Under the pieces are notes generated by a model. It was given only the letters and a program-made list of their open reading frames with translations. It was not told where the DNA came from and made no database searches. DNA of 64,000 nt from Epiperipatus broadwayi (taxonomy: Eukaryota > Onychophora > Udeonychophora > Euonychophora > Peripatidae). The position numbers and the translations under genes are program-made. Of this stretch, positions 1 to 11,659 are shown piece by piece. Each line of letters starts with the position of its first letter. Position 1 is the first letter of the stretch. The DNA lies in the NCBI GenBank assembly GCA_028023455.1, contig JAQFVV010013298.1, positions 64,001-128,000 on the forward strand, read 5' to 3'.

Positions 1-426
1 AGTAAGAAAAATAAACTTAGTGTATGTTTTAGAAAATTAGAACAGTTAGATTTTTTTTTCTTTTAAAATAAGTTGAATTTTTTTTCTAAAGAAGACTGAT
101 TTATGCATTAAGCCTTTTGTTACTTTGGAGTACAGTAATAAGTCTTTATGTTCAATTAAATAATTTATAATTAAACATTGTTTTTTAATTTGAATAATTT
201 CACATAAGTAATAAACATAAATGTACTGTACTGTAATACAAATTTTAACAAAATGCACTTCAGTATGGATTTTTTTTCATTACGATGAAAAACTTCTGTG
301 GAAGAATATAAAAACTCTTAAATTCAAATTTAGTTTCACTTTCTTTTTCTTTTTGCTGCACTGTACTTTTTAAACAGTGAAAATATGCATTTTTTCCTAG
401 TGATATAAAGCTTTTCTTTTAAGTAC

Positions 427-603
427 CATATTTAGTCATCATTGCCATGAAAAAATCAAGAAAATCTTTGAGCTTGGAAACCAATCGTGGATATTTTACG
501 TCGACTGGAACCGACCAATTTTTTCCCCATAGACCGCCATTATAAATATGTATTCTGTATAAGATATTCTCACTTATGAGTTTTGGAGGACCAATTGCCA
601 TCA
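427..603 (-). CDS. Candidate internal exon, doublecortin-like
   Basis: A 177-nt open stretch on the minus strand has a pyrimidine-rich acceptor ending in CCACTTAG just upstream (AG at 605-604) and a possible donor GTACTT at 426. The entering phase leaves two bases and the leaving phase one, so it would be an internal exon. The peptide has an unusually protein-like composition for this AT-rich region: GPPKL, then IYNGGLWGKNW, VPVDVKYPR and LKDFLDFF. The order NG-G, hydrophobic V-V, basic turn, then L-DFLD resembles the doublecortin fold, a microtubule-binding module, but I judge this by eye only. No neighbouring exon was found. The donor is weak. It could instead be an old repeat-derived ORF. 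Confidence 0.3.
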
Positions 604-2650
604 CTAAGTGGGGTAAAGGTGTATAATATATAAGACTGAGTAAGAAAATATTAAATCTTTGCCTTATCTTCTTTATTTGTTGTAAGATAACATTTATTTT
701 GTCTAATATATAGGCTAAAATAGTTTTTTAAGACTAAATGATTTCATTTTCCATTAATAGATTTCTTTTTTTTTTTAGATTGCTGCAAAATTCATAATCC
801 AGTATTGATATCTAAGTGGCCGTCTATTTGGAAAAATTTTCAAAACTAAACAGTCCTTGAATGTTTTTGATGTATATATTTTATTAAAAAAAATCATGGC
901 TGATAAATTTGTGATGTGGCTTTTCTGAATTTTTATCTCTTTCTAACTTTATTATTTCTGATTATAAATTGTCTATTGGCTTATTCAGTAAGCGTATCAA
1001 TTGTTGAATCTTTCTTTTGATCTCATCACATTACTAAAATGTTGTTTTTGCTTTTTTAAATTTTGGTCTATATTTTCACTATCTTGTTGTAACTTTATTT
1101 CTTTTCTGGAGGTTCCTGAAAGGTTTTTTTAATTTATGTTACTCAAATTTTTCTTACCTTTCTTAAAAATATTATTTTTAAAATTTCATTTATCATTCTT
1201 CTACTTCCAAAAATTTCAAATTCACCTCTGCATTTTAATTAAGTCTTAAGTTAATTGCTAGCTTAATATAAATTTACATATGAATAGTTTATTGTCTGTT
1301 TTGGGACAGTTTTGTGTTGTGAAATACAAAATTTCTTTCATTTTCAGATGGTAAAAATGTATTTAATTTGAACCATATAAACTCTGATCAATTTTGAATT
1401 CATGATATGAAATGATTACAATTTTAAAATTATAATAAAAGTTATAAAGATCGAAAAATAGTAAGCCGTTATTGCTAGAAAATTGTAAAGTAGGATTTAT
1501 TATTATTTTCAGAAAATTAACAATATTAATTGGTATCTCCTGAAGGCTGCAGTATTTATTAAATCTTATAAAGAGATTGTAAGATTTTTTTTACATGGGA
1601 ATGGATATTAGTTCCTTGGAATTAATCATATTAATGTAATAAAACTGCTGCAGGCAACAATAAAATTTATTTACAACATTTTGAATATAAATCATAATAG
1701 AATTGTAGACAACAGTAGAATTTTATAGAGTTGTCTTCACACTTTAAAAAAATAATAGTAAAATCTGACCAAATTTATAAATATAAAAAGCAAAGTTCTT
1801 TAAATATAAAAAACACGTACAAAGCATGCCAGCAATGACAACCAAAATAAAATGTTTAACTTATATTGTTCTCTATCATGGTTTTAGTTGAGTCAATAGG
1901 TAAATCATTCTGTAAAATTAATTTAATTTATTATTTTTTTACTATAAAAATATAGAAAATTTTATTCTGAAATTTGGATACAATTCATATGATCAAATTG
2001 TTGATGGGTTACATTAATTGGTATTTAAAAAAAGGAAAAGTTCAATGATGAAATGCACTGTGTTACACAATCTAAAAGGACTATAGGTTCATAGAAGCCA
2101 AGTAAAGGGCCCTGAATTTGATATCTTGGAGATTGGTGACTAAGCTTGCATGACTCAAAATGTATAAAGATAACACCAAAGTTCTGTTAATGGAAAAAAC
2201 CCACGCATTACATAGGTAAATCAGACTCATTATCCTGAATTCCAGGGTCATAATTACCAGAGTCTAATGAATAGACTTGAGGAGGGAGGCAAAAAATAAT
2301 AAATCCTAAAGGAATGCACACTATCCAGTTAGTCGTTTGTTTCCAGAATAGATTTCCATCTAGCTATACAAGGCACCATCCCTAGGGGAGGCTAACAATC
2401 AGCTTCCATGTGGCTTCAAAGATGTAGGGGGACAAAATTTTGGTCCCACTTTCGAATCATACAGAGCATGATTGAAGATGATCCAGCAATGGATGAATCA
2501 TAGAATTAGAGAATTAAGACCCTGGATATTCATTCCTGATTTTCTCAGTTTCATGTGCCATTACTTCAACAAAAACATTATAACTTGTTTTCATTGAACC
2601 GCTTGGTAAAATTTTTCACAATAAAGGAATAAGTCTTTAGTGGATTTGCC
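604..2650. other. AT-rich DNA without recognised genes
   Basis: Very AT-rich sequence, stops in all frames and no clear repeat boundaries. The part from about 2050 to 2650 is less AT-rich and runs on from the LINE ORF1 relic to its right, so it may be the start of that element's second ORF on the minus strand. I could not find a convincing endonuclease motif in it. Confidence 0.5.
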
Positions 2651-2659
2651 TTTGCAAAC

Positions 2660-4550
2660 TCAGAAATTACTGATTTTGCTAGAAGGTTGAATACTGGCCT
2701 TTTCTTTTGATGCTTGCAATCTATCAATGGGAGATGTTCTCACACTTGCTACCTCAGAGTCTATAAAACAGTCAGAGATTTTCCCTCTTGAGGCCTCAGA
2801 TGGCAAACCATCCATGGATATCTGTTTAGCATTTGTTACTTTACAGTCCATATGTAGCTGTAAGTTATTATCATTAATTAGGATCAGGAAATAGCAGCAA
2901 CTTACCAGGATCTTTATTGGACAAGTCACAATTGGATTCCTGATCATCTGTTTTAGAATCAGACCTATATTTTTCCCTGGTAGATGTGGGAAATGGGGTT
3001 CAGGGTCTGAAGAGCTAATACTGTGGCTGTTTGTTTGTTGGGGCACTTTTTGCCCACCATTGATTTGAGGATTTTATTCTGTTTCTTTGACTTCCTTTTT
3101 ATAGATTGAGGCAATTGAGGGGCCTCTTTCATAATGGAATGCACTGCACCAAAGGACTCATTTAATGCCCTTGGTGAGTGAGCAGGGGATAGCAAAGGGT
3201 TAGGAATATCATCATTAATGGGAGTCGATTGAGAGTAGGCAATATTCTTCATAGCTTCAGACACCACAAGGTCCAGTGTAGGAATGCATGCATCCATAAT
3301 CAGTACCATCGAATCTGAGCTTATAGCAATGCATTCTGGTCTTAATTCTTTTACAATTGTGACAAATCCTGACCAGGCAATCCCTCACCAAGTGACTCCT
3401 CTGGCAACAGAAGAAACATTGTGGAGGGACTCCTTGGAAGGTGATGATAAAGGGGAAAGTCTCTGCATGATAGAGAGTAGGAATGTCAATGAGGTTTGAT
3501 TTTTTATTCAAGGGAATATGTACTGGAAGATCTGCCCCCTTAATTATTAGGTCCCTAAAATTTGAGACGTTATCATAATGCCTAAATAAGTGCTACAAAT
3601 CTTTTTTTTTAAATCTAAGGTAACAGTTCTTGATCATGCCTGGTAAGATCATGGGATGGTTCATGTTAATGTGGCAAATAATTTGGCCATCAAGGTATTT
3701 AAAAATTTTCTGGAAGAAAATTTTCTGAGTGAGGTTGTTAAATTCTATTATTACATGATGATTATTAGGATGTTGCAAAATTTTGTGAACTAGCTTCCAT
3801 AATTTTTTTTTGTTAATTCATATCAGGAATTTATATAAATCACATAAGGGTTGGTAACATCTAAAATTGAAGTATTTTCATTGTAAAATTTAAGGAAAGT
3901 ATTTATGTAGTTGAGGGGGAATGATGCTATGAAATGCATTTGTTATCAAATGAAGGTCCTTTTGTTCTAAATTTAAATTAAGAATGTTGGGATTGCTGGA
4001 ACTAACAGAAAAGTTCTCTTCTGTTTCTTCATCAATTAAATTGAAAATGTCTTTGTGACTTTTTGAAATTTCCCTTGTTGTAACGTTAGGCTTACTCAAG
4101 CCTACCTGTATAATGTTAGCATAAAAAGGTTTGTTATTAATTGGTATCTTAGATTGATTTTTAGAAGGTGAAGCATTTAAATTGGAAGCCACTATGTTAG
4201 TTTTCCCATTTCTATCAGTTTACTGTTAGGATTATTTGATACAGCAGAATTATGAGGAAAATTAAAAAGTAAAATTAATGTTGCTATTTCCCAAGCTTGG
4301 GGAATCCAGATTTTTAATGATCTCCCCAGAGACTTCATTATGTTCTTTATTGGCTCAAAATTTGGACTAGGAGTCCTTTGGGATGAGCTTTTGAAAATAA
4401 GTCATCTTCTCTTTGACTGTGGCACCTCTGGATGGTGAGGTTGGATGCATGGAACTAGATACTGAGTTATGTTGAACTCCAAAAATGGCTTCTTTCTCAA
4501 CTTGTTTTATTGATTGATTCTTTAGAACTGTTGGAAGTCTCTTTAATACT
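2660..4550 (-). pseudogene. Degenerate LINE ORF1 (gag-like, zinc knuckles)
   Basis: Successive minus-strand open pieces read as one broken protein. From the N-terminus: a Ser/Asn-rich part (about 4550-3890) with FYANIIQVG and DEETEENFSVSS; a middle part (3778-3593) with FQKIFKYLDGQIICHINMNH, of the kind found in RNA-binding ORF1 proteins; a cysteine part (3511-3257) with two zinc-knuckle-like clusters, CFFCCQRSHLVRDC then CHNCKRIKTRMHC; and a Ser/Lys-rich tail (3309-2660). This order is typical of the nucleic-acid-binding ORF1 of jockey/CR1-like LINEs. Several frameshifts and stops separate the pieces, so it is a dead copy. It lies just downstream, in the same orientation, of the LINE at 4673-7200, but the repeat tail of that element separates them, so I treat them as two insertions. 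Confidence 0.6.
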
Positions 4551-5092
4551 GAGTAACTTATCCACCCTTAACTGAACAGCAGAGTAAGGGATTAAACTTT
4601 TATAAGAAACGGTTTCTACTTGGAAAATTTCCAGAAAACCACAAAAAATACTAAATTTTTTAGAGCCTGAAATGTGATGTGATGTGATGGATTATGGCTT
4701 CTCCTTAAAAGAAGTCAAGAATATCTCCGCAATTATGCCCAGATAAACCTGTTAGCCATTTTATTTTACATTCCCCACTCTAAATTTACCCATAATATGC
4801 TCTATCCCATTTCCACAACATAATCTTTGTCAACTCTATAACCTTTATATCTAAATCCCCCTTATCTTTTCCCAAACCCAGCATAAAAACCAATAATTCA
4901 CTTTCTGTATAATCACCTCTTTTCATATTTATTTTTCCACAATTTCATTATATGTACCCTTTCTGTTTTCAAACATTTACATTCAATTAACAAATGCCAA
5001 ATATTTTCTATTCCTTCCTTACATAATTTACAAAATAAATCACCCATATTTTTCCATTTACATGTATATTCTTTTGTAGCTAAAGATCCCGT

Positions 5093-6514
5093 TCAAGCCT
5101 TAAACAATAAACTACTTTCCTTATTATACTCACACCTAATATTCTGTTTATTTCTATATATATTTAAACTCTTTTTACTCTCCATACTATTTCTCCAGCT
5201 CTCTAACTCCCTAGTCTTTATTAATAAATTTATTCTTTTATCCCATTCCTTACTACTATAACACTCAGTAATCCTCTTAACACAATCATCCCATCTTTTG
5301 TACAAATATACTGATATAAATTCTTTATCCAAATCTTTTGCATACCACATTACCTTTCTCACCCATCTTGTTACCTGCCCTTTACTCATAACCCAATTAA
5401 ATACTATTTTAGCTATTCTTTTATTATCCATAAACTGCAATCTACCAAACATGCTCATTTTACTTTTTGCATCTCTCATATGAAAACTTGACCATCCCAT
5501 TTGTCCTTGAATTGCCTCCCTTTCTGTCCATACTTCTGCATCCAATGCATGTCTTCCTACTTCCCTTTGAGCTTTTTCTAAGTAATCTAATATCTTTTTA
5601 CTAACATATAATGCATCATTACCATATGTTAACCCTGCTACTGCAACTCCTTTCCATATAATTCTAGCTACATCATATTTATTATATGAAAACACTGTTA
5701 ATTTCTTTATCAATCCCTTTATTTTCTTTGCTTCATTTATCATTTTTTTCTCCCATTCATCCAAATAATTTTTCTGATTACTTAAAATAATTCCCAAATA
5801 ACTATATCTATTCACTACACTTAACTTAATATCTCCCAATAAAAATTCTACATCTTCTCTTTCCCCAGTATTAACCATCATTATATTTGATTTTTCTTCA
5901 CTAAATTTAATCCCCATCTCTTTACCCACCCTTGCACATGTCCTCAACATAACTTCCATATCTTCTCTTTTTTCTGCACACAAAAATATATCATCCACAA
6001 AAAAAAGACCTGACAAAATATATACCCCCTTACTACCTATTAACGATATCTCTATCCTTCTTCCTAATCTTTCTATTGTTCTTTCCATTTCACTCAAATA
6101 CAACACAAACAAAATAGGTGACATAGGGCATCCTTGCCCTAGTCCCACACCATTTTTAACTTTAATTGATTCTATATTCTCTAATTGATATATATAATAA
6201 TTATTTTCATATAATTTCTTAATAATATCTATTAAAGCTTCATCCATTCCCAAATTTGCTAAACTTATCCATAATCTATTTCTATTTACTCTATTATATG
6301 CCTTCTCTATATCTATAAAACTCATACATAACTGTTTACCTGCATTCCTACTCATATCCATAAGTTGTGTAACTACAAATAAACTATCTCCTATATGCCT
6401 ATCTAATCTAAAACCTCCTTGCATTTCCCCCACTACATTATTCCCTTTCATCCATTTTACAACTTTACTAGCCACCATATATGAGAAAAATTTATATAAA
6501 ACTGATGTTACCAC
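5093..6514 (-). pseudogene. LINE reverse transcriptase, long open portion
   Basis: RNA-templated DNA synthesis domain of the surrounding LINE. Motif A is SFIDIEKAYNRV (the catalytic Asp is the D of FID). Motif B is GLGQGCPMSPILF. Motif C is FFVDDIFLC, with both catalytic aspartates present, although FVDD replaces the usual FADD or YADD. A thumb-type YSYLGIILSNQKNY follows. The reading frame stops at a TGA (5095-5093) but continues in the same frame to about 4913 with CKLCKEGIENIWHLLIEC, a CCHC-like C-terminal knuckle typical of LINE ORF2 proteins. The stop may be a decayed CGA arginine codon. After a further frameshift the protein-like reading ends at 4786. At the 5' side a frameshift near 6525 splits the conserved YYRPI block. 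The catalytic core looks intact but the copy is broken and probably inactive. Confidence 0.8.
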
Positions 6515-6837
6515 TATCGGTCTATAATATTCAACTTTCTATGATTCTTACCCTTTCCTTTAAATAATAACCTTACTCTTGTATTACTCCAACTACTTCG
6601 GAAAACTCTATTCTGTGTCATTTTATTAAAACAGAATAATAACTTTACTTTTGCCCTATATCCTATATTCATTACCATCTCTGCTGCCCATCCATCTAAA
6701 CCTCTTGCCTTCCCACTTTTCAATTTTTTCTCTACCTCATTTAGTTCATTTTCTGAAAACCTAATATTCCCATTACTATAGTCTTTCATATTTTCTAATA
6801 CTCTATCATTCACATCTAACATCTTTTCTATATTCAT
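6514..6837 (-). pseudogene. LINE ORF2, N-terminal part of the RT domain
   Basis: Open frame upstream of the RT core. It contains the block KSGKARGLDGWAAEMV, the usual K-A-x-G-x-DG motif at the start of LINE RT domains, then RVRLLFKGKGKNHRKLN, which leads into YYRPI in another frame. In-frame sequence extends upstream to about 6900 (DDEGTECSSREDLERIL). It is joined to the 5093-6514 frame only through a frameshift, so the ancestral ORF2 was continuous. Confidence 0.65.
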
Positions 6838-6899
6838 TACATAACTATTTAAGATTCTCTCTAAATCTTCTCTAGAGCTACACTCTGTTCCCTCATCAT

Positions 6900-7196
6900 C
6901 TAGTCATACTCTCTCTCCCCTAAATTTTTTCTTTTAATATAATTCCAAATTTTTTTACTCCCATCTCTTCCACTTTTATTAATATCCTCCAACAATTTAC
7001 TATTCAATTTCATTCTCTCTATATAAATATCTATTTTAGCCAATTTCTTCTTTTCTAAGTACTTTTCCCATTTCACATTAATATCTTTTTCACTTTCCTT
7101 ATTCTTAATAGCACACTTATATTCTCTACATGCTTCTTTCCTTTCTTTTACACTTTTACTAATTCTCATTTTTTTATTACTTTTAACTCCATTCAT
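6900..7196 (-). pseudogene. LINE ORF2, linker before the RT
   Basis: Lysine- and glutamate-rich helical peptide containing KKIWNYIKRKNLG. LINE ORF2 proteins usually carry such a basic helical linker between the endonuclease and the RT, with an S-K-K-x-W-x-x-I motif close to what is seen here. The open frame ends at a TAG near 6900, and a frameshift is needed to reach the next block. Nothing recognisable as endonuclease follows upstream, so the insertion appears truncated near 7200. Confidence 0.55.
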
Positions 7197-7200
7197 TTTG

Positions 7201-8024
7201 TCAATTGTAATTTCAACATATTCAAGTTAATTGAGAAAAAATGATTTCTTAGTTAAAATAAAAGATTTCACACTTTTTTTTTTGTTTATTTTTTGTCACT
7301 TTTAAGAATGAATTTCTTTATGAATTGTGTGATTTGTGATTAAAGAAAAGAGTGAAGAGCTATTTTTTCCATGAAAATTGCACTCACAATTTCTAATTAA
7401 TTTTATTTAAATATTTACCTGCTATTTTCACCTTTTGATGCGGTTATCTTTTTACCTCATCAATTAGTTCATAATACATAATATACTAATAATTATGCAT
7501 ATTTCCAAAGCATGAATTTTGTATTGAGCTTAATGTTTTTGATTTCATAAACCCTTTGCAGGATTGATTGTCATGTTTTTAATTTTATTAGCTTACAGTA
7601 TTGTTTTAAAATAAACAAAGTATTCTAATAAGTTTAGGTGGGCTCCATCAATTTTGATTTTTCTTTACATTATCTACTTTCCAAGCATTTGTTTTCTGGC
7701 ATATTTGTATAGGATATCTATTTGTTTACTTTTTCATTACATTAATTTTTTTTCGTAATCTTTCTAGAAATTAATATGTCATGAGCACATAAATATTCTC
7801 TTGCATAAGGTTTGATTTTATCTATTGTTTTTTCCAAATATATGATGTTTAGTAAGAGTAGATGATCATATCTTGTTTCTTTTTCAATTTCAAAACTTCC
7901 TGTTACTTTTGTGTTATCCTTGATAGAATTTAGAAGATATGGTCTATTATTTGATCTATAAGATTCATTTTAATATTAATAATTTATTACTAATGTTCTA
8001 ATAAGCTTTTCAAAGCCAATAAAG

Positions 8025-8057
<33 letters not shown>

Positions 8058-9088
8058 CATTTTCTTCTAGTTGTCTTGGCAATAAGGGACAGAGTTAACA
8101 TTTATAGTGACACATTCTTTATTTTTTAATTCAACTTGCTTAGGTTAACTTTTTATGGGGCAAGGACTTTAATATCTCATTTAAGAAAACCTTTAAGAAT
8201 TTGCATAAAATATTAATTGATGCAATATTTCATTAATTTTCATGGTTTGACATGCAATATTTTTGTATATTGACAATAACAATAAATTTATTCATGCATT
8301 AGGTTATATCTTTTGTCAATATAATATTTTCCAGATTATAATTTTGTAGAAGATATATTTTCACCATGACTGATCCTTCCAGTTAGTTACCATTTACAGG
8401 ATTTCCTTTTTCCACTGTATTCTTCCACTTATTATATTTATTGTTGGAAGATATTGATGCAATTTCAATACATTTTCCCGTTAATTTTAACAATGAATTT
8501 TAAAAAAATTTGTATCACCCATTATTCAACACTATTGTGGTTATGTCTTTAAAATTAGTTGATGCTAATGAACAATTTTCTTCTTATATTATATCCTGCT
8601 TTGGCTACCTCTGGATTTATATTTATTAGAACGTCATTATGACATTATGTTGAACATTAGCCCATAACTAAACATTTGCAATTTCCCAAACACCTTTGTA
8701 TTTAAACTGTTGTATATATCTTACTAGTGTAACAAACTTTGAAGCATATATATTTAAAAATGCTTTCCAGGTATAAAATAAAAAAGTCTCTCAGTTTTAT
8801 TTAATTTAATGGAATTTTGGTACCGATCATCATAATCATACTTATTTTACTAAACTTCATAGACTGCTTTATAATGTCCAATTATGGCGTTTTTGAATAT
8901 TTTATTAATCACAGCTATGATTACGGTATTTGCCATAAAAGTGCATCAAAGTAAATAAATGGAGTTTTTTTATTTGTTATTTTATATCTTAAAAAGCATA
9001 TCTGTATATGTAAGCTCAAAATTTATTACTTTTCTATTAACAAAGGTTTTCATAATTATTATATCTTATTATTATATTTTCTTATAAT
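7201..9088. other. AT-rich DNA, no genes seen
   Basis: No open frames or repeat ends that I can support, apart from a short CA/TA microsatellite at 8023-8058. Confidence 0.5.
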
Positions 9089-9101
9089 AAATATTGTAAC
9101 A

Positions 9102-9275
9102 AACAAAAGCAAAACTCTTCATACAGTAGTGCCACCTTGTGCTAACAAGAGTAATCAATGAATGCCAGAAGGCTTGTGCATAAAATCCCTATCTAGCACA
9201 AGGTGGCACTACTGTATGGAGAGTTTTGCTTTTGTTTACAACAATTATGTGCTAGGATGAGATGGTGATCATGTG
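9102..9275. mobile_element. Short hairpin member of hammerhead family B, no ribozyme
   Basis: Two arms (from GCAAAACTCTTCATACAGTAG and, inverted, to CTACTGTATGGAGAGTTTTGC) enclose a short centre with AATGCCAGAAGGCTTGTGCA, the block that flanks the ribozyme in the 21-kb and 28-kb copies. The ribozyme segment itself is missing. A perfect 13-bp direct repeat, AAATATTGTAACA, brackets it at 9089-9101 and 9276-9288, which I read as the target-site duplication. The right end carries the family box around GTGATCATGTGA. Confidence 0.7.
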
Positions 9276-9288
9276 AAATATTGTAACA

Positions 9289-11026
9289 CTTATTGTTGTT
9301 ACTACTGAATAATTGAAGAATTATTCTTGTGGTAATATAAACACAAATTATATAATTTTAAAGTGTATTTATTTATTATATAGACATATAGGTCGATAAA
9401 TATAAATATATAAACTTAATGAATAGATGAATAAATTGGAGGACAATTAGATACTGCTACATAAATAAATAAAAAATATATAAACAATTAGATATCAAAA
9501 ACAAGCATTGGTATTACATAATTAGTTAGATAGATATAGAGTTAAATAGTGATATAAGAAAGAAATATCAAGATAGATCGGTACATAAATAGAAAATGCA
9601 CATAGACAGATAAATATCGAAAGATAAAAAGAATGATAGATAATTATATATATAAATCGATAGACAGATAGATAAATAGATAGATGAATAAGTTGATGAA
9701 AATAAATATATTAATAAGAGGATAAATATGTGAATAGGATTATTGGAAGACTGATAAATAAATAGACTGTCAAAAAAAAAATGAAAGGATAGGCAGATAT
9801 TAAAATATTAGTAAAATAGTGAGATTCGGTGTTTTTTATTCGTTTTATGTTTTAGTAATATGATATTGTAATATTTTTATGAAGTCATTTTAATGTTTAT
9901 TTAGTTGGCATGTATTATATTAATATGAAATATACTGTTTTTAATTATTATGCCTGTAAAAAATGATACATTAGTTGTTAGTTATTACTAAGATATGTAG
10001 TCATAATATTTTGCATTTTTAAAGTTAGATGATGGTATGATGATTTAGAATATTGTTATAATTAGTATCAATATGTCAGAATTTTTATAATAAATTAAAT
10101 ATACAATGGTTTGCTTTATCCGGTTGACAATAAACTCTCCGTAAATCTTTGTTTAATATATTTTATATATTTTAAAAAAGTCTAAACATTTAAATAAATG
10201 CATAAATACATATATTTTAGATTATCAATGGTAATAAGATTTATTGACGTAAAAGCTCTGAGAAATATGTGCTTACATTCATTATAAGAATTTCTATCCC
10301 AACCCTTAACTTAAATTAAATGAAGCTTCATTAATTATTATTAGGGTTGTTATGTAATATGGATAAAACAATTTAGAATCTAATAATTCATTAACAATTG
10401 ACTTTTTATGTTATGATTATAATTCAAAACTTATTTATGTCAAAGGTGCATAGAAGTTTAAAGTTTTCGAACTCTAAACTTGAATTAATTAAATGGAAAA
10501 TAAAAGCCATTTATTTTGTTTAAAAAAATTAGTAGTAAAAAATTTAAATTTAAATGATATTACCATTTTTTAAAAAATAAAATTTAAATGAATGTTTACA
10601 AATAAAAGTAGTCGATAATAGGAAATAATAATAAATGATACTTTCACGTTACTAAGAGAAAAAAAAAAACTAAGTAAAGGTTGAATGAGCATATGAACAT
10701 TTTACAATCTATCTGTTTAATCACTTACTGATAGAATATACCCATCACGTTTACTTTTATGCTTCATCGCAAAACGTATTTTAGTAAGTAGATAATTATT
10801 TAATTATCTATTTATTTTTGTATCTACATAACTATCATTTTATCTATTTATATGTGCATGTCTAATTGTTTCACTCATCTATCTTTGCAAATGCCTGTTT
10901 ATATGCTTGTTAGCCTGTGCGTGAATGAGTATCTAATTATAATATATATAATTATACAAAACGACTACATTAAAACTTCTTTATAAATTTTGATTTGTTA
11001 TATAAACTAGTATAAAATACAAAAAT
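9289..11026. other. AT-rich DNA with degenerate GATA/TATC tracts
   Basis: About 9380-9740 is rich in TAGATAGATA-like words, and 10780-10900 in TATCTATTTAT words. They look like decayed versions of the long TCTA microsatellite on the far side of the next insertion. No coding signal was seen. Confidence 0.5.
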
Positions 11027-11204
11027 AGAAGAATGTTTAAATAGTCAAAATAAGAGTCATAGATCAATTCATAGATCACATGACTCTATCTCTTAAGCTT
11101 GTAAGTTATAAACAGTGAGGATTGCCAATTCCTCTACAAGCTTTATGATAAATGCTTAGCCAGAGCCAGCACTTAAAATATCTTTGTCAGGAACCCCTCC
11201 CCAA

Positions 11205-11247
11205 ACCCCTGACCATGGTTTCATGCTTTGGCACTCCTCAGAGAGGT
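11205..11247 (-). ncRNA. Type I hammerhead ribozyme, minus-strand copy
   Basis: Read on the minus strand: stem I strand ACCTCT (11247-11242), core CTGAGGA (11241-11235), stem II GTGC-CAAA-GCAT (11234-11223, closing G-U wobble), GAAA (11222-11219), palindromic stem III ACCATGGT, cleavage-site C at 11211, and stem I return AGGGGT (11210-11205). Stem I forms six pairs, one of them a G-U. All conserved core bases are present. The expected activity is RNA self-cleavage after GTC. Whether it folds and is transcribed is unknown. Confidence 0.8.
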
Positions 11248-11625
11248 GTGGTTCAGACACTAGATCTAAAAATACAAAGCCAAGCACTTATCTAAAAGTT
11301 ATCTATTGAGTGGAAAATCTGAAATTTTCAGACATCTACATGTTTTCAAACCCAGCTATCCAACTCAAATAGCTATAAGGGGTTGATAGATCTTCAGCCA
11401 TACCATATATTAGTAGTCATAGCAATATAAAATTGCAGAAGACTTTTGACAGAGACTATAAATAGTCAAAATAAGAGTCATAGATCAATTCATAGATCAC
11501 ATGACCCTATCTCTTAAGCTTGTAAGTTATAAACAGTGAGGATTACCAATTCCGCTACAAGCTTTATGATAAATGCTTAGCCAGAGCCAGCACTTAAAAT
11601 ATCTCTGTCAGGAACCACTCCCCAA

Positions 11626-11659
11626 ACCCCTGACCATGGTTGGCACTCCTCAGAGAGGT
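11626..11659 (-). ncRNA. Broken hammerhead, internal deletion
   Basis: Aligned with the copy 421 nt to the left, this one lacks 9 nt between GGTT and GGCAC. That removes GAAA and the returning strand of stem II, while CTGAGGA (rc 11647-11653), both stem I strands and the GGTC site remain. It cannot form the catalytic core. It shows that one unit of the array is already dead, or was copied from a defective template. Confidence 0.75.

Larger units (their letters stand above)
4673..7200 (-). mobile_element. 5'-truncated non-LTR retrotransposon (LINE)
   Basis: A minus-strand element retains, in order, a pre-RT lysine-rich region (7196-6900), the start of the RT domain with GKARGLDGW (6837-6514), the RT core and thumb (6514-5093), and a C-terminal zinc-knuckle region (about 5092-4786). 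No endonuclease is seen upstream of 7200. The 3' end runs through a short non-coding stretch to a tandem ATCAC-type repeat (about 4673-4691), which looks like the microsatellite tail used by several LINE clades instead of poly(A). Frameshifts occur near 6900, 6525 and 4930. The clade was not determined. Confidence 0.75.
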
